From positions 14,667,896 through 14,731,895 of the forward strand of contig OY992837.1 of assembly GCA_963921425.1 (NCBI GenBank): a DNA stretch of 64,000 nucleotides, read 5' to 3'. The translations under genes and the position numbers were made by a program. The notes under the pieces are model-generated. The model worked only from the letters and a program-made list of their open reading frames with translations. It ran no database searches and was not told where the DNA came from. Source of the stretch: Dryas octopetala. Taxonomy: Eukaryota > Streptophyta > Magnoliopsida > Rosales > Rosaceae. Of this stretch, positions 45,780-58,125 are shown piece by piece; position 1 is the first letter of the stretch, and each line of letters starts with the position of its first letter.

Positions 45780-46045
45780 TTCAGAATCTGAACCGTCCAT
45801 TTTTTAGGTCACACTTCAAAGATTATCATCGTAAAAAATCAACCAAATCAGAAACTATTTGGGCATCTAACTGTGATCAAATAAATAGACAAACACTATA
45901 TTTTGATAAAAGTATATAAATGTTGTTATTATAATCAAATGGCTAAAAATCTTCCGATTTAGAAGATTTTTTACGAAGATAATCTTTTAAGTGAGGCCTA
46001 AAAAGTGAAGAGTTCGGATTATGAGATTACACCTTGTGATGGGCC
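45780..46045. mobile_element. Long-inverted-repeat MITE family, copy A
   Basis: Contains GAACCGTCCATTTTTTAGG, AAAGATTATCATCGTAAAAA and GATCAAATAAATAGAC, followed by inverted versions (TTTTTTACGAAGATAATCTT, AAAAGTGAAGAGTTCGGATT). This layout is shared with the copies at 55-61 kb. Ends are approximate. Confidence 0.65.
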
Positions 46046-46181
46046 CAAAAAAGTTGTTAGTTTCGTATTATCTTTTTATTTTATTTGGGGGAAGGATGGA
46101 TCGAACTTGAGTGCATGGTACAATTTCACAGCCCTTCCAACTGGGTTTTCCAACAACCGCAGCTTCGTATTAACTTGCTAA

Positions 46182-46443
46182 GAGCATTTCCAATACTTTC
46201 CTTATATTTTTCTTCAATTTGATGATAAGTTAGGAAAAAAAGAAGAAGTTAGATTTGGGGCTCTCTTATTGTAAAGTTGAAATTTTCCCAAATTTTTATT
46301 TTATTTTTTTTCTTTGGTTTCTAGTACAAAATTTGACTATTATAGATTTGGAAAAATTTTAGAAAAATGTTGAAACTGTCTTTTATATCATTTTCTTCAA
46401 ATTTAAATTTAAGGAAATATTTAAGAAATGGCTGGAGATGCTC
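46182..46443. mobile_element. Small foldback MITE
   Basis: Ends GAGCATTTCCAATACTTTCC and (inverted) GAGCATCTCCAGCCATTTCT form a terminal inverted repeat of about 40 bp, including the shared blocks CTTATATT/CTTAAATA. GAGCATCTCCA ends are common in plant MITEs. The target duplication is not clear. Confidence 0.5.
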
Positions 46444-47019
46444 AATTAACTTTAGAGCATTTATGTTATTTATTAAAGTTAAAAATATGATTTTAGCATA
46501 CTTTTTAGGTTGAATGGATGAAACCATTTACTTTTATAAACAACTCCTCATAAGCTTTTCTTCTTCATTGATGAGAAAAGACTTCTTGTTGTTCTTTGCT
46601 TCTCGGAATCCCTTTTTGGCATATTATATTGGTTTATGTGCTTTAATTGAAATTTTGTGGTAAAATAGTGTTGTACATCTATTATCTATAAGAGTAAATG
46701 AAAAGATAAATTTGTAATAGTTTCGGAAATAATCATTATCGTCTGATTTTATCTTAGATTGATCATAAAGTTCCCACATCATGGTGAGCGAGTAAGTAAT
46801 TTTGTAATTATAAGCTTACACAACGGAAGATAACAAGGCTCATTCTATTAATTAATTGATTAATTAATTTACAAAAAGAAAAGTAAGAAAAGAGTTTCCA
46901 AAATTCAAACAAAAATGACCCGAAAAAAAAAAAAAAAAAAAGTCAGATGTAGATTAACTAAGACTAAACAAAAAAAGCCTGTCTTCCTTCCCTTCCATGG
47001 CCTCTGTTCCTTGTAGTGA
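46444..47019. other. Intergenic, 3' side of the transporter gene
   Basis: AT-rich, with ATTAATTAATTGATTAATTA at 46847-46868 and an A run at 46924-46940. No gene. Confidence 0.4.
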
Positions 47020-49147
47020 TCATGGGAGGTTGTTAGGTTCCCTCTTCTGCATTTGGATGTGATTTGCTGATTCAATGTCTGGAATTTCAGTTGCTATTCG
47101 GCTATTTATAAATTTGTCTCCACCAGGACTCCCCTTTATTGCTTGAGGACTTAATGCCTCAGTTTCCTTTTCTTTGTACTCCTTGTACTTTCCCCAAAGA
47201 ACAGAGTAGAGTCCCAGAACAATTAGTACACCACCAAGAACACTGCAACCACCACAATTAGTAGCGTGACATGGTCAGTTTGTGGTGAAATAATCAAAGA
47301 GTGATCAAAAACAAGAAAATGAACATTTAGAGAATTAAGGGTTTTAAAAGTAGTTTTCTTTAGAGTTAAGAAAAATATAACTTTTGAGTTGTGTTTGAGC
47401 TCTCATGTAGTCTACAAATCCTCCTCGAACAGTACTACTAGTAGACAGAATTCGAGCACTACTTGAGTCTTGAGGAGGAATCAAACACTTTTCAATATGA
47501 ACTTGAGTACTACCGCTCGAGGATTATACTTTTGAAACTCTAAAGAAAAGGACTAAAAGTCTTTGTTGGTATTCTAGTTTTTAAAATTTCCAATGTATAT
47601 AAAGTTAAAAAATAATGTGATATATTTTGAGGAAATAGAAAAGTACCTTCCAAGGTAGATCTTTTCAGCAAGGATGAAAGAGCCCATGACAGCCACAATG
47701 ATCATCATTAGAGGGCTGAAAGCAGTGACAAAAACAGGACCTCTTTTTTCCATCACCAGCCCTTGGACATAATATGCAATGCTTGATGACACTATGCCCT
47801 GTACATAATGTTAATTATCAGATTAATTAAATAGGGATTAAAAAAAAATTAGAGCATCCAATCCAAAATTAACAAGAGATAGCTAGCTAGAGATCGAGGT
47901 CAAGAGAGAGAGTGTGACTCACAGCATATGCAGCAGCAAGAAGATTCATGTCCCAACCAATGGTCCAAGCAGAGGGCTTGTGTTCCATGACAAAGGCGAC
48001 AGCTATGGACTGCAGTGTGCCCAAAAAGCACACAAGTGCTGTGAGTGAGAGGGGAGCTTGATACCTCTTCTGTGTCACAGCCTGAAGGATAAAGAAAGAA
48101 GCCCAGGCAAGAGTGGCGAAAATAAGCAGAATCGAACCCTTAACCCAGTCCTTGTCACTATCATCGGAGGAATTAGTACTAGGGGTGGCATGGATCATGT
48201 GCTGTGACCAAGGGAAGTTAATCACATTTCCCTTGTATAATGTCATCAACATTGCTCCACCCACTGTCACTATTGTGCCCACCACTTTTGCTTGCGATAT
48301 AACCCTCTTCATGTCCAACTTCTCCATCCTTGATTTAGTATTAAATTAAATTTCATCATTAATTAATTACCATGCATATTCAAATTCAATTAAAAGTAAA
48401 AGCAAAGAGGGAATATTCATAAACGATCACTTTTAATGAAGGCTTTACTATTTTAAGTACCCTTTAATAAAAACATTACTTTTAAAGCCCAATTTATATG
48501 TGAAAAGACCAAAATAACTAGGATCGACATTATAGTCAATAAGTACCTGCAAAGAACCGCCATGACGAATGTCATTGCAGGGAGCATGTTACTCATGGCA
48601 CAGGAGAAGGTGGGCGATGTGAACTTCAATCCCGCATAGTAGAAGTTTTGGTCAATCACTGGTCTGTGGATCCAACACACCAAAAAAACAGAGGATCAAG
48701 CTCAGCTCAAACAAAATTAAACACCCACAAGCTTAATTAATTAATAATTAACTACACTTACCCAAGAAGACCCAGTACAAAAAGTTGCATGAAAATGGGA
48801 ACTGTAATCTTTGGCCTTACTTTCCTGCATTAACCAATAACCAAACAAGAAATTAAAGGTTTTTTTTTTTTTTTTTTTTATCTCTCAGATTTCTATATAG
48901 TAAAGAGTTACTATATATACGTGTGTGTGCATGTGTGTGTATACCTCTCAAGAAGGAGAGCAAATGGAGCAATAGCGGCGGTGGCAAAGGCGTGGCGGTA
49001 GACAACAAGCACGTAGTGGCTCATTCCACGGTTGAGAGAAACCTTGGTGATGATGTTCATACCAGCATACCCAAATTGTAGAGAAGTCATGGCTACATAT
49101 GGCTTACATTTCTGAACAAAATTTCCAAAACACCCATTTCCCTCCAT
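47020..49147 (-). CDS. UMAMIT9-like: WAT1-related/UMAMIT transporter (EamA family), frameshift in exon 2
   Basis: A plant drug/metabolite (EamA) transporter of about 387 residues with ten expected membrane helices; UMAMITs move amino acids or auxin-like compounds across membranes. Exons (minus): 49147-48945, 48825-48762, 48663-48547, 48328-47923, 47798-47647, 47242-47020, all GT-AG. The protein starts MEGNGCFGNFVQKCKPY, then SLQFGYAGMNIITKVSLN, GPVIDQNFYYAGLKFTSPTF, GSILLIFATLAWASFFILQA and SIAYYVQGLVMEKRGP; it is closest in my memory to At5g07050 (UMAMIT9). Exon 2 has six T where the frame needs five (48779-48784 on the plus strand), so exons 1-2 and 3-6 are out of phase. This is a pseudogene or a homopolymer error in the sequence; everything else is intact. 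Confidence 0.85.
48779..48784 (-). other. Site of the one-base shift in the transporter
   Basis: Plus-strand A6. With five bases the protein reads FMQLFVLGLLG and joins exon 3 in phase; with six it reads FMQLFCTGSSW and exon 3 falls into a stop (TGA) within four codons. Confidence 0.75.
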
Positions 49148-49307
49148 TTTTTGTTGTTGTTATTTTCTAGTTCTAGATAGGAAAATAGAGAAAATTAATC
49201 ACAAAGGGGATGAAGAGGGGAGTGTGTAGAGGAAATAGAGGAAGAACACTACAAGTTTGCTTGCTTGCTTGAGTGTCTCCTAAGACAAAAAGGGTAACCA
49301 GCTTACA

Positions 49308-49315
49308 TATTTATA
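49308..49315 (-). promoter_or_regulatory. Candidate TATA box of the transporter gene
   Basis: Minus strand GGCTATAAATATG, a near-consensus plant TATA, about 160 bases before the start codon at 49147. The leader is CT/AG-rich. Position and sequence agree with a core promoter. Confidence 0.65.
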
Positions 49316-49329
49316 GCCCCTAATGGGGG

Positions 49330-52300
49330 GGGGACCTCCATCCAAACAAATTAATTATGAGTTTGAGTCTCTGACGTACATGGTGCTAATATTCAATGGC
49401 TACTATAGTTTGAGGTACCAGAAATATCTTTCTTTTTTTTCTTTTACATAACAAGATTAGAAATTTCGATTCTTTTTTCAAGTTTAGATACTAAACAGGA
49501 GATGAATAATGAGTTTAAGGTCGAACACTCATACAATATTAAATTTTTCTTTTTTATAAACTGAATTAGGATTACATGACAATGACATCATTTGTAACTA
49601 CAAAACAGTCACATTTTATTTCATTTATTGTTTATTAATATTTAGATTTTTATTTACGATTAAGATATTAATATCTAAACTTTAAGATTTAAATCATAAA
49701 CTGTATACCTTTATTAATCTAAGACTATAAACTCTAATATGAATTCATGGCACTCACACAACAATACACTAAACCACAAAAAGACACAAGCATTCGAATA
49801 CTGGACTAAGTACGTTCGAATTCAAATACTTGTTAAGGAATTATCTCTTCTCACCAAATCTTTGACCCCAAACTAATAGTGTAGGTTTTATTTGCTTAAT
49901 AGCTACTTTAAAACTAATTTTACCTCTATTTTATTGAAAAAAATTCATATATTTACCACCTCATAATGTAATAAATAATACTGGCCTCAAAATAACTTGT
50001 GGTCGCTCTTGTACCCTTTACAAAGTTCAAGCTGCATCAGTGTTGCACTAACCTGATATATGAATATTTTCATCACCAAAAAAACATTTGTATGCTACGT
50101 GGCAGCACTAGCTAGCCAGGAAAGACTTTATTAATAAAAACCAGGCGATTCGAGAGATGCCAAAACAAAAAAAGTAGTAAATTTGGTGGAAGCTGGTGCA
50201 AGTGTGGGCCCAAGTGTATATAATGGGTTCGAAGGTGTACCATAACATGTATATGTGGGAGTGGGACCCACCCCCCAAATTGCTGTGCTTCTCGACGCGG
50301 CATTCCGTTCTGACTAATTAACCTCATCTGTTTAAACAGTAGCATTAGTTTGCCTAACCCTAATATGTAGCCTACGTATGCAAATACGTACCATTTTAAG
50401 CCCATAAACAAACTTAAAAGGGGAGTACAGCATGTTGTTATTGCCTAATCTGCCAATCATTCATGTTGAAATTGAATAGTAGTGCCAGTAGGAGTAGGGC
50501 CAGTACTCGCTGGCTAGCTTTTCTAATTATAATAAAGCTTACTTTTGCACATTATTAATTGAACAAGTAACTATTTGGTTTGGAAGATCTCGCAGGATCA
50601 ATTACTCATCTTAGATTAAGACATCCTCTCCCAAAAAAAAAAAAAATATGTGTATTAAGGGACGGATTATTGTTACAAATAAATATGAGAATAATTTGCA
50701 TATTTTGAAAATATCAATAGGTGGTATCTTCATTCTTTCCTTTTTTTTCTATGTCTCTTCTTTCTATCTTTCTCTCTATCTTCTTTCCTTCTTTTTTCTT
50801 TTTCTCTCTTTGCCGTGACACCAGGTTGTCCTTAACATGAAAATAGACAAGTTATTTTCAATAAATATCTATTGTAGTTGATCGTTGAATTTAATATAAT
50901 AAGTTAATGTCTTACTAATTCCAGCATTTACCAATCTAACAACGATTAATTATACCTTATCTCTCACGATAGGTGAAAATTTGTACTTCTTTAAACAACT
51001 TTGATATATTATGCATTTATGCATACAAATATATTCTCTTACCAAAAAATCTAACTAACATAATATATATATGGAAGTTCAATATGCTCTACAAGCCGAC
51101 CTGCTGTACTACTTTTCTCCTGAACTTTCTACTCAATTTGTTGAATATCATACAATGACGCACTTATCACTCAACTCTTCTAATCCTTTTTGGTCTTGTC
51201 TGCTGATGAAGTACTGCACAAATGGCCAATGGGGGCAGCACCCGAGCCATTTCCTAAAGACAAAAACCTTATTTTTATTCTATTAATGTCAATCAGGCCA
51301 CCACAACGTACATTAATTAATCGAAAATGTTCAACTTAATTCGGGTGTCTTCATGTAAACCAGTCTACACCATAAGGTACACAAAACATACAGAACGGGC
51401 AAAATACACAATCAATTAGTAATGTACGAGAAATACGTGTGTATATTATTTGAAATATTCTTTTTATAAGTATGATGAAAAATTCGGCTAAAATATAACA
51501 TTTTTCTATTTTCTAAATTTAACATTGAACTTTTTCAAAAGTCCTTGAATAATATGTGCATAATATGGCAGTCAATCCAGTCATACATATATATAATTGA
51601 AAAATACGAGTTTAATATGTTTGGGACTTAAAATATGTACATATTTTTTTATTTTCTAAAAAATTATGGAAACAAAAAATTTCTTAAAAAGTATACTCAC
51701 CATTAATTATACTATCTAGGGTCTGCACCATTAACTATAACTTCATACATCATATATTGTCTCAACTTAATTTGAACACGTAAAAATTTTAGTAATGTAA
51801 CCGTACAGGCTGCAGGTGCGGATTGATATTTTTGCAATGGCCGATTGATCGGGAGATCATGGCATTCCATCGGTAAGAAGAAAAAATTGGCAGTCCGCAC
51901 CTGAACCGACCTGTTGAATATTGATCATAAACATTTATACATGTAAGGCTCTACCGCAGAGGAATTTGTGCAAATGGACTAGAAATATTGCGATGATGTG
52001 AGAGATCTCACTACCATTTGTCTAAGAGATTGAGTACTTAATAAAATCAAGCATGCATGTGCATGAGATCTGTGCGTGGTCTTTAAAAGCATGGTATCGA
52101 TAAGACTAGCAAGATCGATCAACACCTATGATTTCTACAATCTTCAATCAATCATGAATGGTCTAAGATCGAGGCGACATATCGGTTGTTGCTACATGTA
52201 GGATCTAAGGTCTATTTTCTTTTTCTAGTTTTTGTCAGAATCTAATTAAGGTGTATTGGCTGCATTTGTCCGATGCCTTTCACATGGCCAAATTCAAGGA

Positions 52301-53339
52301 TGAAAATATTGAAAATTTTATAATTAATATACTCAAATTTATGGATATATATCAAATTTGGTGGATATCGGTGTAAAGAAAGTTGAATGATCAGCTTATG
52401 TTCTTATGTTGGTTGATTTATATAATTATATTGTTGATTAATTAGGGTTAGTGGATGAGGTTTTGGTCTATGTAGGGTTAGATTTAGTTTGACTTCATAT
52501 TCTTCCCTAATTTTGAAATTTTTTATTTAATTATGCTAACATATACTAATATTCTACCTACATATAGCGATATTATGCCGCCATACATCAATATATTTTG
52601 CTAACATATACCAATATTTTGCCAAAATGTACTGATATTTTGCCGAAATATATTGATATTATGTCGACGTATTCCACTATCAGTAAATAATGGTTACAGT
52701 CGATTTAAATATCGTTGGTTAATTGAAATTGCGGATATCTCGCTAGAATTCCTTTATCCCAATGTTAATCAATTTTCAATTCTCATTACAAATATGAAAA
52801 AATGGTATATCTAACCCAAAACTAATTGACAATGATTGAAGAAGTTTAAGACCATCTAATGTCATGTTTTACAATTGTGATGTAGGATATCTCTCAACAT
52901 AATGTAGGTACCGATACATCAGTAGGCTAGTATAAATTTTACCTTCTACAAATCGATCGACATTTGTTAATCTTCACTTAGACTTTAGGGTTTTTGTACA
53001 TTAAGGTAAGCAATCTTGTCAAGACTAGAATTAAATGGTTGCATATCGAAGCAACCATGCGTCTGATAGTTGAAATAATACATTTTCGATCAATCGGGTG
53101 CATTCATAAGTTAGAAATTTTCGAACATCCGAAGCTGATAAGGACTATATATAATAGATAATTTCTTTTGATTGTCAATAAGTGGTTCAGTGCTTAGAAT
53201 TTAAGATTTAATTCTTGAGTTTTAACTACCGTAAAATCATATTTTCAAAATTAATTAACCATGAGAACATGGTCTACTCTAAGAACATATTTCTTTTATC
53301 TTTCAAGATCACCAAAAAATCTTCTTTCTTTTTTTTTTT
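49330..53339. other. Long AT-rich intergenic region
   Basis: No coding support on either strand. Small frames at 50112-50411, 50973-51286 and 51712-51900 have no domains and plain AT-rich codon use. A G7-9 run (49325-49333) and T-rich tracts occur. It contains the minisatellite at 52539-52672. Confidence 0.45.
52539..52672. repeat. Degenerate 21-22 bp minisatellite, six units
   Basis: Units such as ACATATACCAATATTTTGCC, AATGTACTGATATTTTGCC and AATATATTGATATTATGTC follow each other. Units differ by several bases, so the array is old. Confidence 0.65.
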
Positions 53340-53955
53340 GGCTATTCTCACATTTACCCCCTAAAACTATAACTGTGTCTCACTTCACTCCCTGAAAGTT
53401 TAATGTCTCAAGCTACCCCCTAAAAATTTATTTTGTATTCCACATTACTTGAAACCATCAAGTCCATCAAACCTAATAGAACTTAATTTCATTTTGAACT
53501 CCTTATCTCGAAGTCATAGGCGTTTTACCTGTTTGCATTCGTTGATGCCAGCGACTCTGGCATCTCTCTTTGCAAAAAAGGTCCTACATCTATATATAAA
53601 CACTAGTTTATCAAGAATACGCAAAAAAGTTACTTCAAATTGTTGATTCATCGCCAGAGATGGCTTAGAACGAATAGTTCATAATCTAATTGATTTTTCC
53701 ATTCCAATAATACTTCATCCAAGAGTTATCAGTACTTAGCAAAGTTGTTCCTACCATTGTTTCAATTTATGACCAAATTGCCCCGCCATGTAGATGCCAC
53801 ATCACTGATTCAAGCGAAGGAATTGACAAACTTGACGGTTTCAGGTTATGTGGAACACGGATAAACTTTTAATTAGGGATAACATGTAACTTTAAACTTT
53901 AGGAGGAGAAGTGAGACAAAATTATAGTTTCAAAGGGTAAATGTGCAAATAAGCC
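53340..53955. mobile_element. Foldback MITE with ~130-bp arms
   Basis: Left arm GGCTATTCTCACATTTACCC with AAACTATAA and GTCTCACTTC; the right arm, inverted, reads GGCTTATTTGCACATTTACC with AAACTATAA and GTCTCACTTC. The arms continue through TTCCACAT and GAAACC, then TCAAGT. No clear target duplication. It encodes nothing. Confidence 0.75.
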
Positions 53956-55259
53956 TTATTTGTTGAAGATTAAAACAGTACTGTAGCAAACAGCATATAA
54001 TTGTCTTTGAATAACAAAAATGCTCTTCTTCCATATAATTGTTCTTTTTTTTTTTATAGAAGATAGGAAAAAAGTTATATGTTCTCATGTTGTAATGATG
54101 TGTACGTGGCATCTCTTAAAGAGAGAGATAGAGACAAGTTAGAGATCGATGAGAGAGAGAGAGAGCCAATGAGAGAGAAGAATATGTCATGTGGTATCAC
54201 ATAAGGAGATAAATAAATTCTTCTATAGAAGATATATGTATAATTGTTGATTATCAAGCAAAGGCTTGCAAGTCCATAAGTAAGAATGGTCATCTATTCA
54301 CCGCCCAATCGTCTCGACATTGTCACGTCGTGCTGCAACAACCAACTAAGAGGCGACAGGTAGTGGCAACAACCAACTAAGAATGGTCTTCTGAACAAGT
54401 TTTGTCACAAGCCCTATGGCACTGTTGTGACAATCCTTTTTGTTTTTTGAGTGCTATGAAGGGCCATTATTTTGACAATTTTGACGTGCGCGAACGTAGT
54501 ATTACAGTAGTACGAATTTATTCAAATTATAACTTATGTATAATTATTAATAATTATATTCTAAAATTTAAATTTTAGATCTAATTAATATACATTATAT
54601 ATTATATATATGTTATTATTTAAGTTAATTAATAATAACATATTAACATTTTCACGACATATATAGTTGCGTATAATAATTTTTCAAATTTTTGATACAT
54701 TTCCAAGGAGACTGATCCCTCGGTGGAAGTGTTGCATTCAGAACTAAATAAAGTCTCTTTATTAAGAAAAATAAAACAGATGTTGATCGAATCATCATCT
54801 TTCATTTTGCTAGCTTTTGAAGATTTATAGGATTTCAATTATGAAGAGTAGGCCAGGTCATTACCAGGGTATGTGAGATTCCACTGCCAAAAGGGGGAGA
54901 TATTGATCAACGTACGTCTAGTTAATTTGTGGTGGTTCGTAGCAACCTAAATTTTTGTTTTCTTTTTCCCCATACGCATATATTAATGTTAGTTTTTGTT
55001 GTTTTGTTGGTTTCGGATGCCAAGTTGGGTTTAGACTGCCAAACACAGTTTCCTTTTTGTGAATTATTGAACTTAAAGCATTAGCACTAGTCCCAAATGA
55101 TTGACAACCAGATATATATATATATATATATACACACACACGCGTATATATATACAAAAATACTTTAAAACTAACTAGTTAGTAAGTTAATACAAAACTA
55201 ACCACCCTATTGGGTTCACTGCACAATATATATATATATTTTTTCTCGATTCCAGATTC
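53956..55259. other. Intergenic, no gene recognised
   Basis: GA-rich at 54119-54180, TA-rich at 55110-55155 with an ACACACAC transition. Nothing codes. Confidence 0.4.
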
Positions 55260-55573
55260 ATGCTACATACGTAGATGATGATCGTGTTGTATTTAAGAGA
55301 TTCATATTGAGGTTCTTCATAAATTAAAGAGATTCATTTTGATAAAAAGCAAAAATGATCACATTCTTGAGGCCACCTCGCAATGTCGGTCAATGATCTC
55401 AATCGTCTAACTTTTAATGCTACATACGTAGATGATGATCGTGTTGTATTTAAGAGATTCATATTGAGGTTCTTCTTAAATTAAAGAGATTCATTTTGAT
55501 AAAAAGCAAAAATGATCACATTCTTGAGGCCACCTCGCAATGTCAGTCAATGATCTCAATCGTCTAACTTTTA
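55260..55573. repeat. 157-bp tandem duplication
   Basis: The unit ATGCTACATACGTAGATGAT... begins at 55260 and again at 55417. I count only two differences between the copies (CATAAATT/CTTAAATT and TCGGTC/TCAGTC), so the duplication is recent. Each unit contains the left half of the MITE family member that follows. Confidence 0.9.
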
Positions 55574-55800
55574 AATTATCATTTAAGAATCATCATCATA
55601 AAAATTCGCAAAATTGAAAATTGATTGATCATTTGATTATTATTATAAATATGTTAGTATTTATCGGAAGTATTGTGTTCGTTTATTTATTTAATAATAA
55701 ATAATTTCTTATTTGATTGATTTTTTATAAATGATTATTGTGTAAAGATGTCTTGAATAAAGACTTCTAACAAATAGACAGTTCAAATTATTAAATCGCA
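55478..55800. mobile_element. Long-inverted-repeat MITE family, copy B
   Basis: AATGATCTCAATCGTCTAAC, AAGAATCATCATCATAAAAA and ATTGATTGATCATTTGATTA lead into inverted counterparts (GATTGATTTTTTATAAATGA, TAGACAGTTCAAATTATTAA). Same layout as copies A and C-G, diverged. Confidence 0.55.
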
Positions 55801-56339
55801 TTAAGAGATTGACCTACGTATATGCATGGAATTTATTTTGGCTCTCATCAAAAGGATTTGTCATAATAAGCTTATCATATATCTATATTATTTTATATCT
55901 ATTAGCCAATTCTCGATCTCTAGTAGATGCTAATATAAGAACAAGCTATATATGTATGTTGGGTGATCGAACAGTAGTGATTCTAGTGAAAAGTTTCTTT
56001 TCATTTCCCAAGCCGCGAGCAACTGACAATGAATTGGCACCGGCCAAAATTTAAGAATTAAAACTTAAAATTTAAGCTTCAATAGTTCCTGACCCTAAAA
56101 TAAACAACCATGTTGAGAATGAGATCAAAACGTGAGAAAATGATGTCGATCGAAGCAACATGTTTCTGGTAGCGAAAAAAATACTAGGTCGATCAATTGG
56201 CCTTCTTTTCAGTAGTACATCCGGAGGTTTATAATTAACTTTCAGACATCCAATTTGGAGAATTTTTCTCTATATATAAAAAAAATGTTGGGACAATTAA
56301 TATTTTTTATAGGGGAAATTTATAAAGAGGGATTTCTTT

Positions 56340-57290
56340 TGTTAAAAATTAAAAGGGATCACATGTGAGGCTAATCCTCAATACAATTCAATGATCTAAA
56401 CCGTCTATTTTTTAAGTCTTTAGGTCTTCCACTATGTAGCTGGAAAATGGGAGCCAAAACCCATTTTGGGTACCAAATGGGTCACATATGCACACTATGG
56501 GCCGAAATATGTAACCCAAAATTACCTGAAACCCAAAGTGTGACCAATATCTGCGTCACACTGAGACCCAAAATAGGCTGAGACCCAAAAATTTATGGCC
56601 CACCTACGTTACACCCACAATAGGAGAGAGAGAGAGAGAGAAGGAGGTGCAACTGCTACCAACGGCCCAGATCACTCAATCAATTTTTTTTTTTTTTTGT
56701 TCAATCATTAAAAAAATCTATAAAAATTCGAGAAAATACCATAAAATCCCAATAGTTATATTCTCAAAAACTCTATATATATTATGCAACCTCCATGGTT
56801 TTTCTTCACAAACATCAATTTTTGATACCAAATTCAAATATATTCAATATTATATTCTAAGGATCTCATTAAAATAAAATCAATGGTTTAATTTTTATAA
56901 ATATTTAAATTATAAATTATAAATTAAATATCACTTAAATTAAGTATAAAATAGTGCCATTGGAGGAAGAAATGAGTATAAACACTATTTGGTGACCCAA
57001 AACCCATTTTGGGTCACAAATTTGGGTATCACCGTAGTAGAAAGGCCTTACAAAGATCATTCTTAAAAATAAATCAAATCAGAAATATTTAGTCATACAA
57101 ACATAGTGTTTTTGATAAATACTGAGATAATTGTGATAATAATCAAATGATCAAATGTTTCTGATAAATACTGATCTAAAAATTAAATAGTTCGAATTAT
57201 TAGACTACATTGTGGGGGTGGCCCCAACAATGTAATCCCTTTTGCTTCATGATAAAAAGGATCCCACTTGAGAAGGGAATTCATTTATAT
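56340..57290. mobile_element. Long-inverted-repeat MITE family, copy C, split by a Harbinger derivative
   Basis: Left part to 56422 (AATGATCTAAACCGTCTATT, TTTTTAAGTCTTTA) and right part from 57048 (TTACAAAGATCATTCTTAAA) join into a family-like order once the insert at 56423-57047 is removed. The end AGGATCCCACTTGAG (57268) mirrors AGGGATCACATGTGAGG (56353). Confidence 0.65.
56423..57047. mobile_element. Non-autonomous derivative of the PIF/Harbinger element
   Basis: 625 bp between TTA duplications (56420-56422 and 57048-57050). Ends GGTCTTCCACTATG and, inverted, GGCCTTTCTACTACGG, followed by AACCCATTTTGGGT palindromes as in the 4.3-kb element. The interior near the right end (TATTCAATATTATATTC, GATCTCATTAAAATAAAATC) is the inverse of the autonomous element's sequence near 35830-35880. 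It therefore looks like an internal deletion of that family, without either gene. A (GA)n run is at 56625-56641. Confidence 0.9.
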
Positions 57291-57334
57291 AAGAATTCAT
57301 ATAAAAAAGATCACACTTAAGAAGGGATCCCTTT

Positions 57335-57690
57335 TGTAATCACATTTAGGCTTATTTGTGGGATCTCTTATGGGCCCACTCCACATTGTATTTCGATAAT
57401 CGAACCGTCTACTTTTTTTGTCTCCATTACAGGATCGTGCTTACAAAAAATTAGGTTAATCGAATAGACGAAAATCATTTAACCGTTGATTAAATGATCA
57501 CCATTTCAAGTGTTTATCGAAAATATTTTGTTCGTCTATTTATTTGATCAAAGTTCGATAGCTTAATTAATGGTTTTCGATTTGCTTAATTTTTTGCAAG
57601 GATGATCTTTGAATATAGACTTAAAAAATAGACAGTTCGGATCGTTGAAATTCAAAGTGAAGTGAGCCCCACATTGGGATCCCACACTTG
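57335..57690. mobile_element. Long-inverted-repeat MITE family, copy D
   Basis: TTTAGGCTTATTTGTGGGAT, AACCGTCTACTTTTTTTGTC, TTAACCGTTGATTAAATGAT, then AAAAAATAGACAGTTCGGAT and TGGGATCCCACACTTG. Ends abut a (TA)n tract at 57700-57722. It is the reverse complement of copy E in overall order. Confidence 0.75.
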
Positions 57691-57726
57691 AAGCTCGTTG
57701 TATATATATATATATATATATATAGG

Positions 57727-58107
57727 CCAATTCAGGTGTGGAACCCACATTTAGGCTTATTTGTGTGATACCAATGTGAGGCCCACTCTACATTTTATTT
57801 CAATGATTTGAACCGTCTATTTTTTAAGTCTATATTCAAAGATCATCCTTACAAAAAATTGAGCAAATCGGAAGCTATCAAACTTTGATCAAATAAATAG
57901 ACGAACAAAATATTTTTTATAAACACTTGAAATGGTGATCGTTTAATCAACGGTCAAATGGTTTCCAATTAACCTAATTTTTTGCAAGCACGATCTTTCA
58001 ATGAAGACAAAAAAAAAGTAGACGGTTCCGATTATCGAAATATAATATGGAGTGGGCCCCATAAGAGATCCCACAAATAAGCCTAAATATGGGATCTCAC
58101 ACCTGAA
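57727..58107. mobile_element. Long-inverted-repeat MITE family, copy E
   Basis: TTCAGGTGTGGAACCCAC at the left and GGGATCTCACACCTGAAG at the right form the terminal inverted repeat. It contains GAACCGTCTATTTTTTAAGT, AAGATCATCCTTACAAAAAA and TTGATCAAATAAATAGACGA. With copy D in opposite orientation it makes a palindrome of nearly 800 bp around (TA)n. Confidence 0.8.
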
Positions 58108-58125
58108 GAGGTCTTTGTATATATA

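Noticed and set aside
50112..50411. 99-codon minus-strand frame upstream of the transporter
   Set aside because: No domain, and its composition matches the surrounding DNA.
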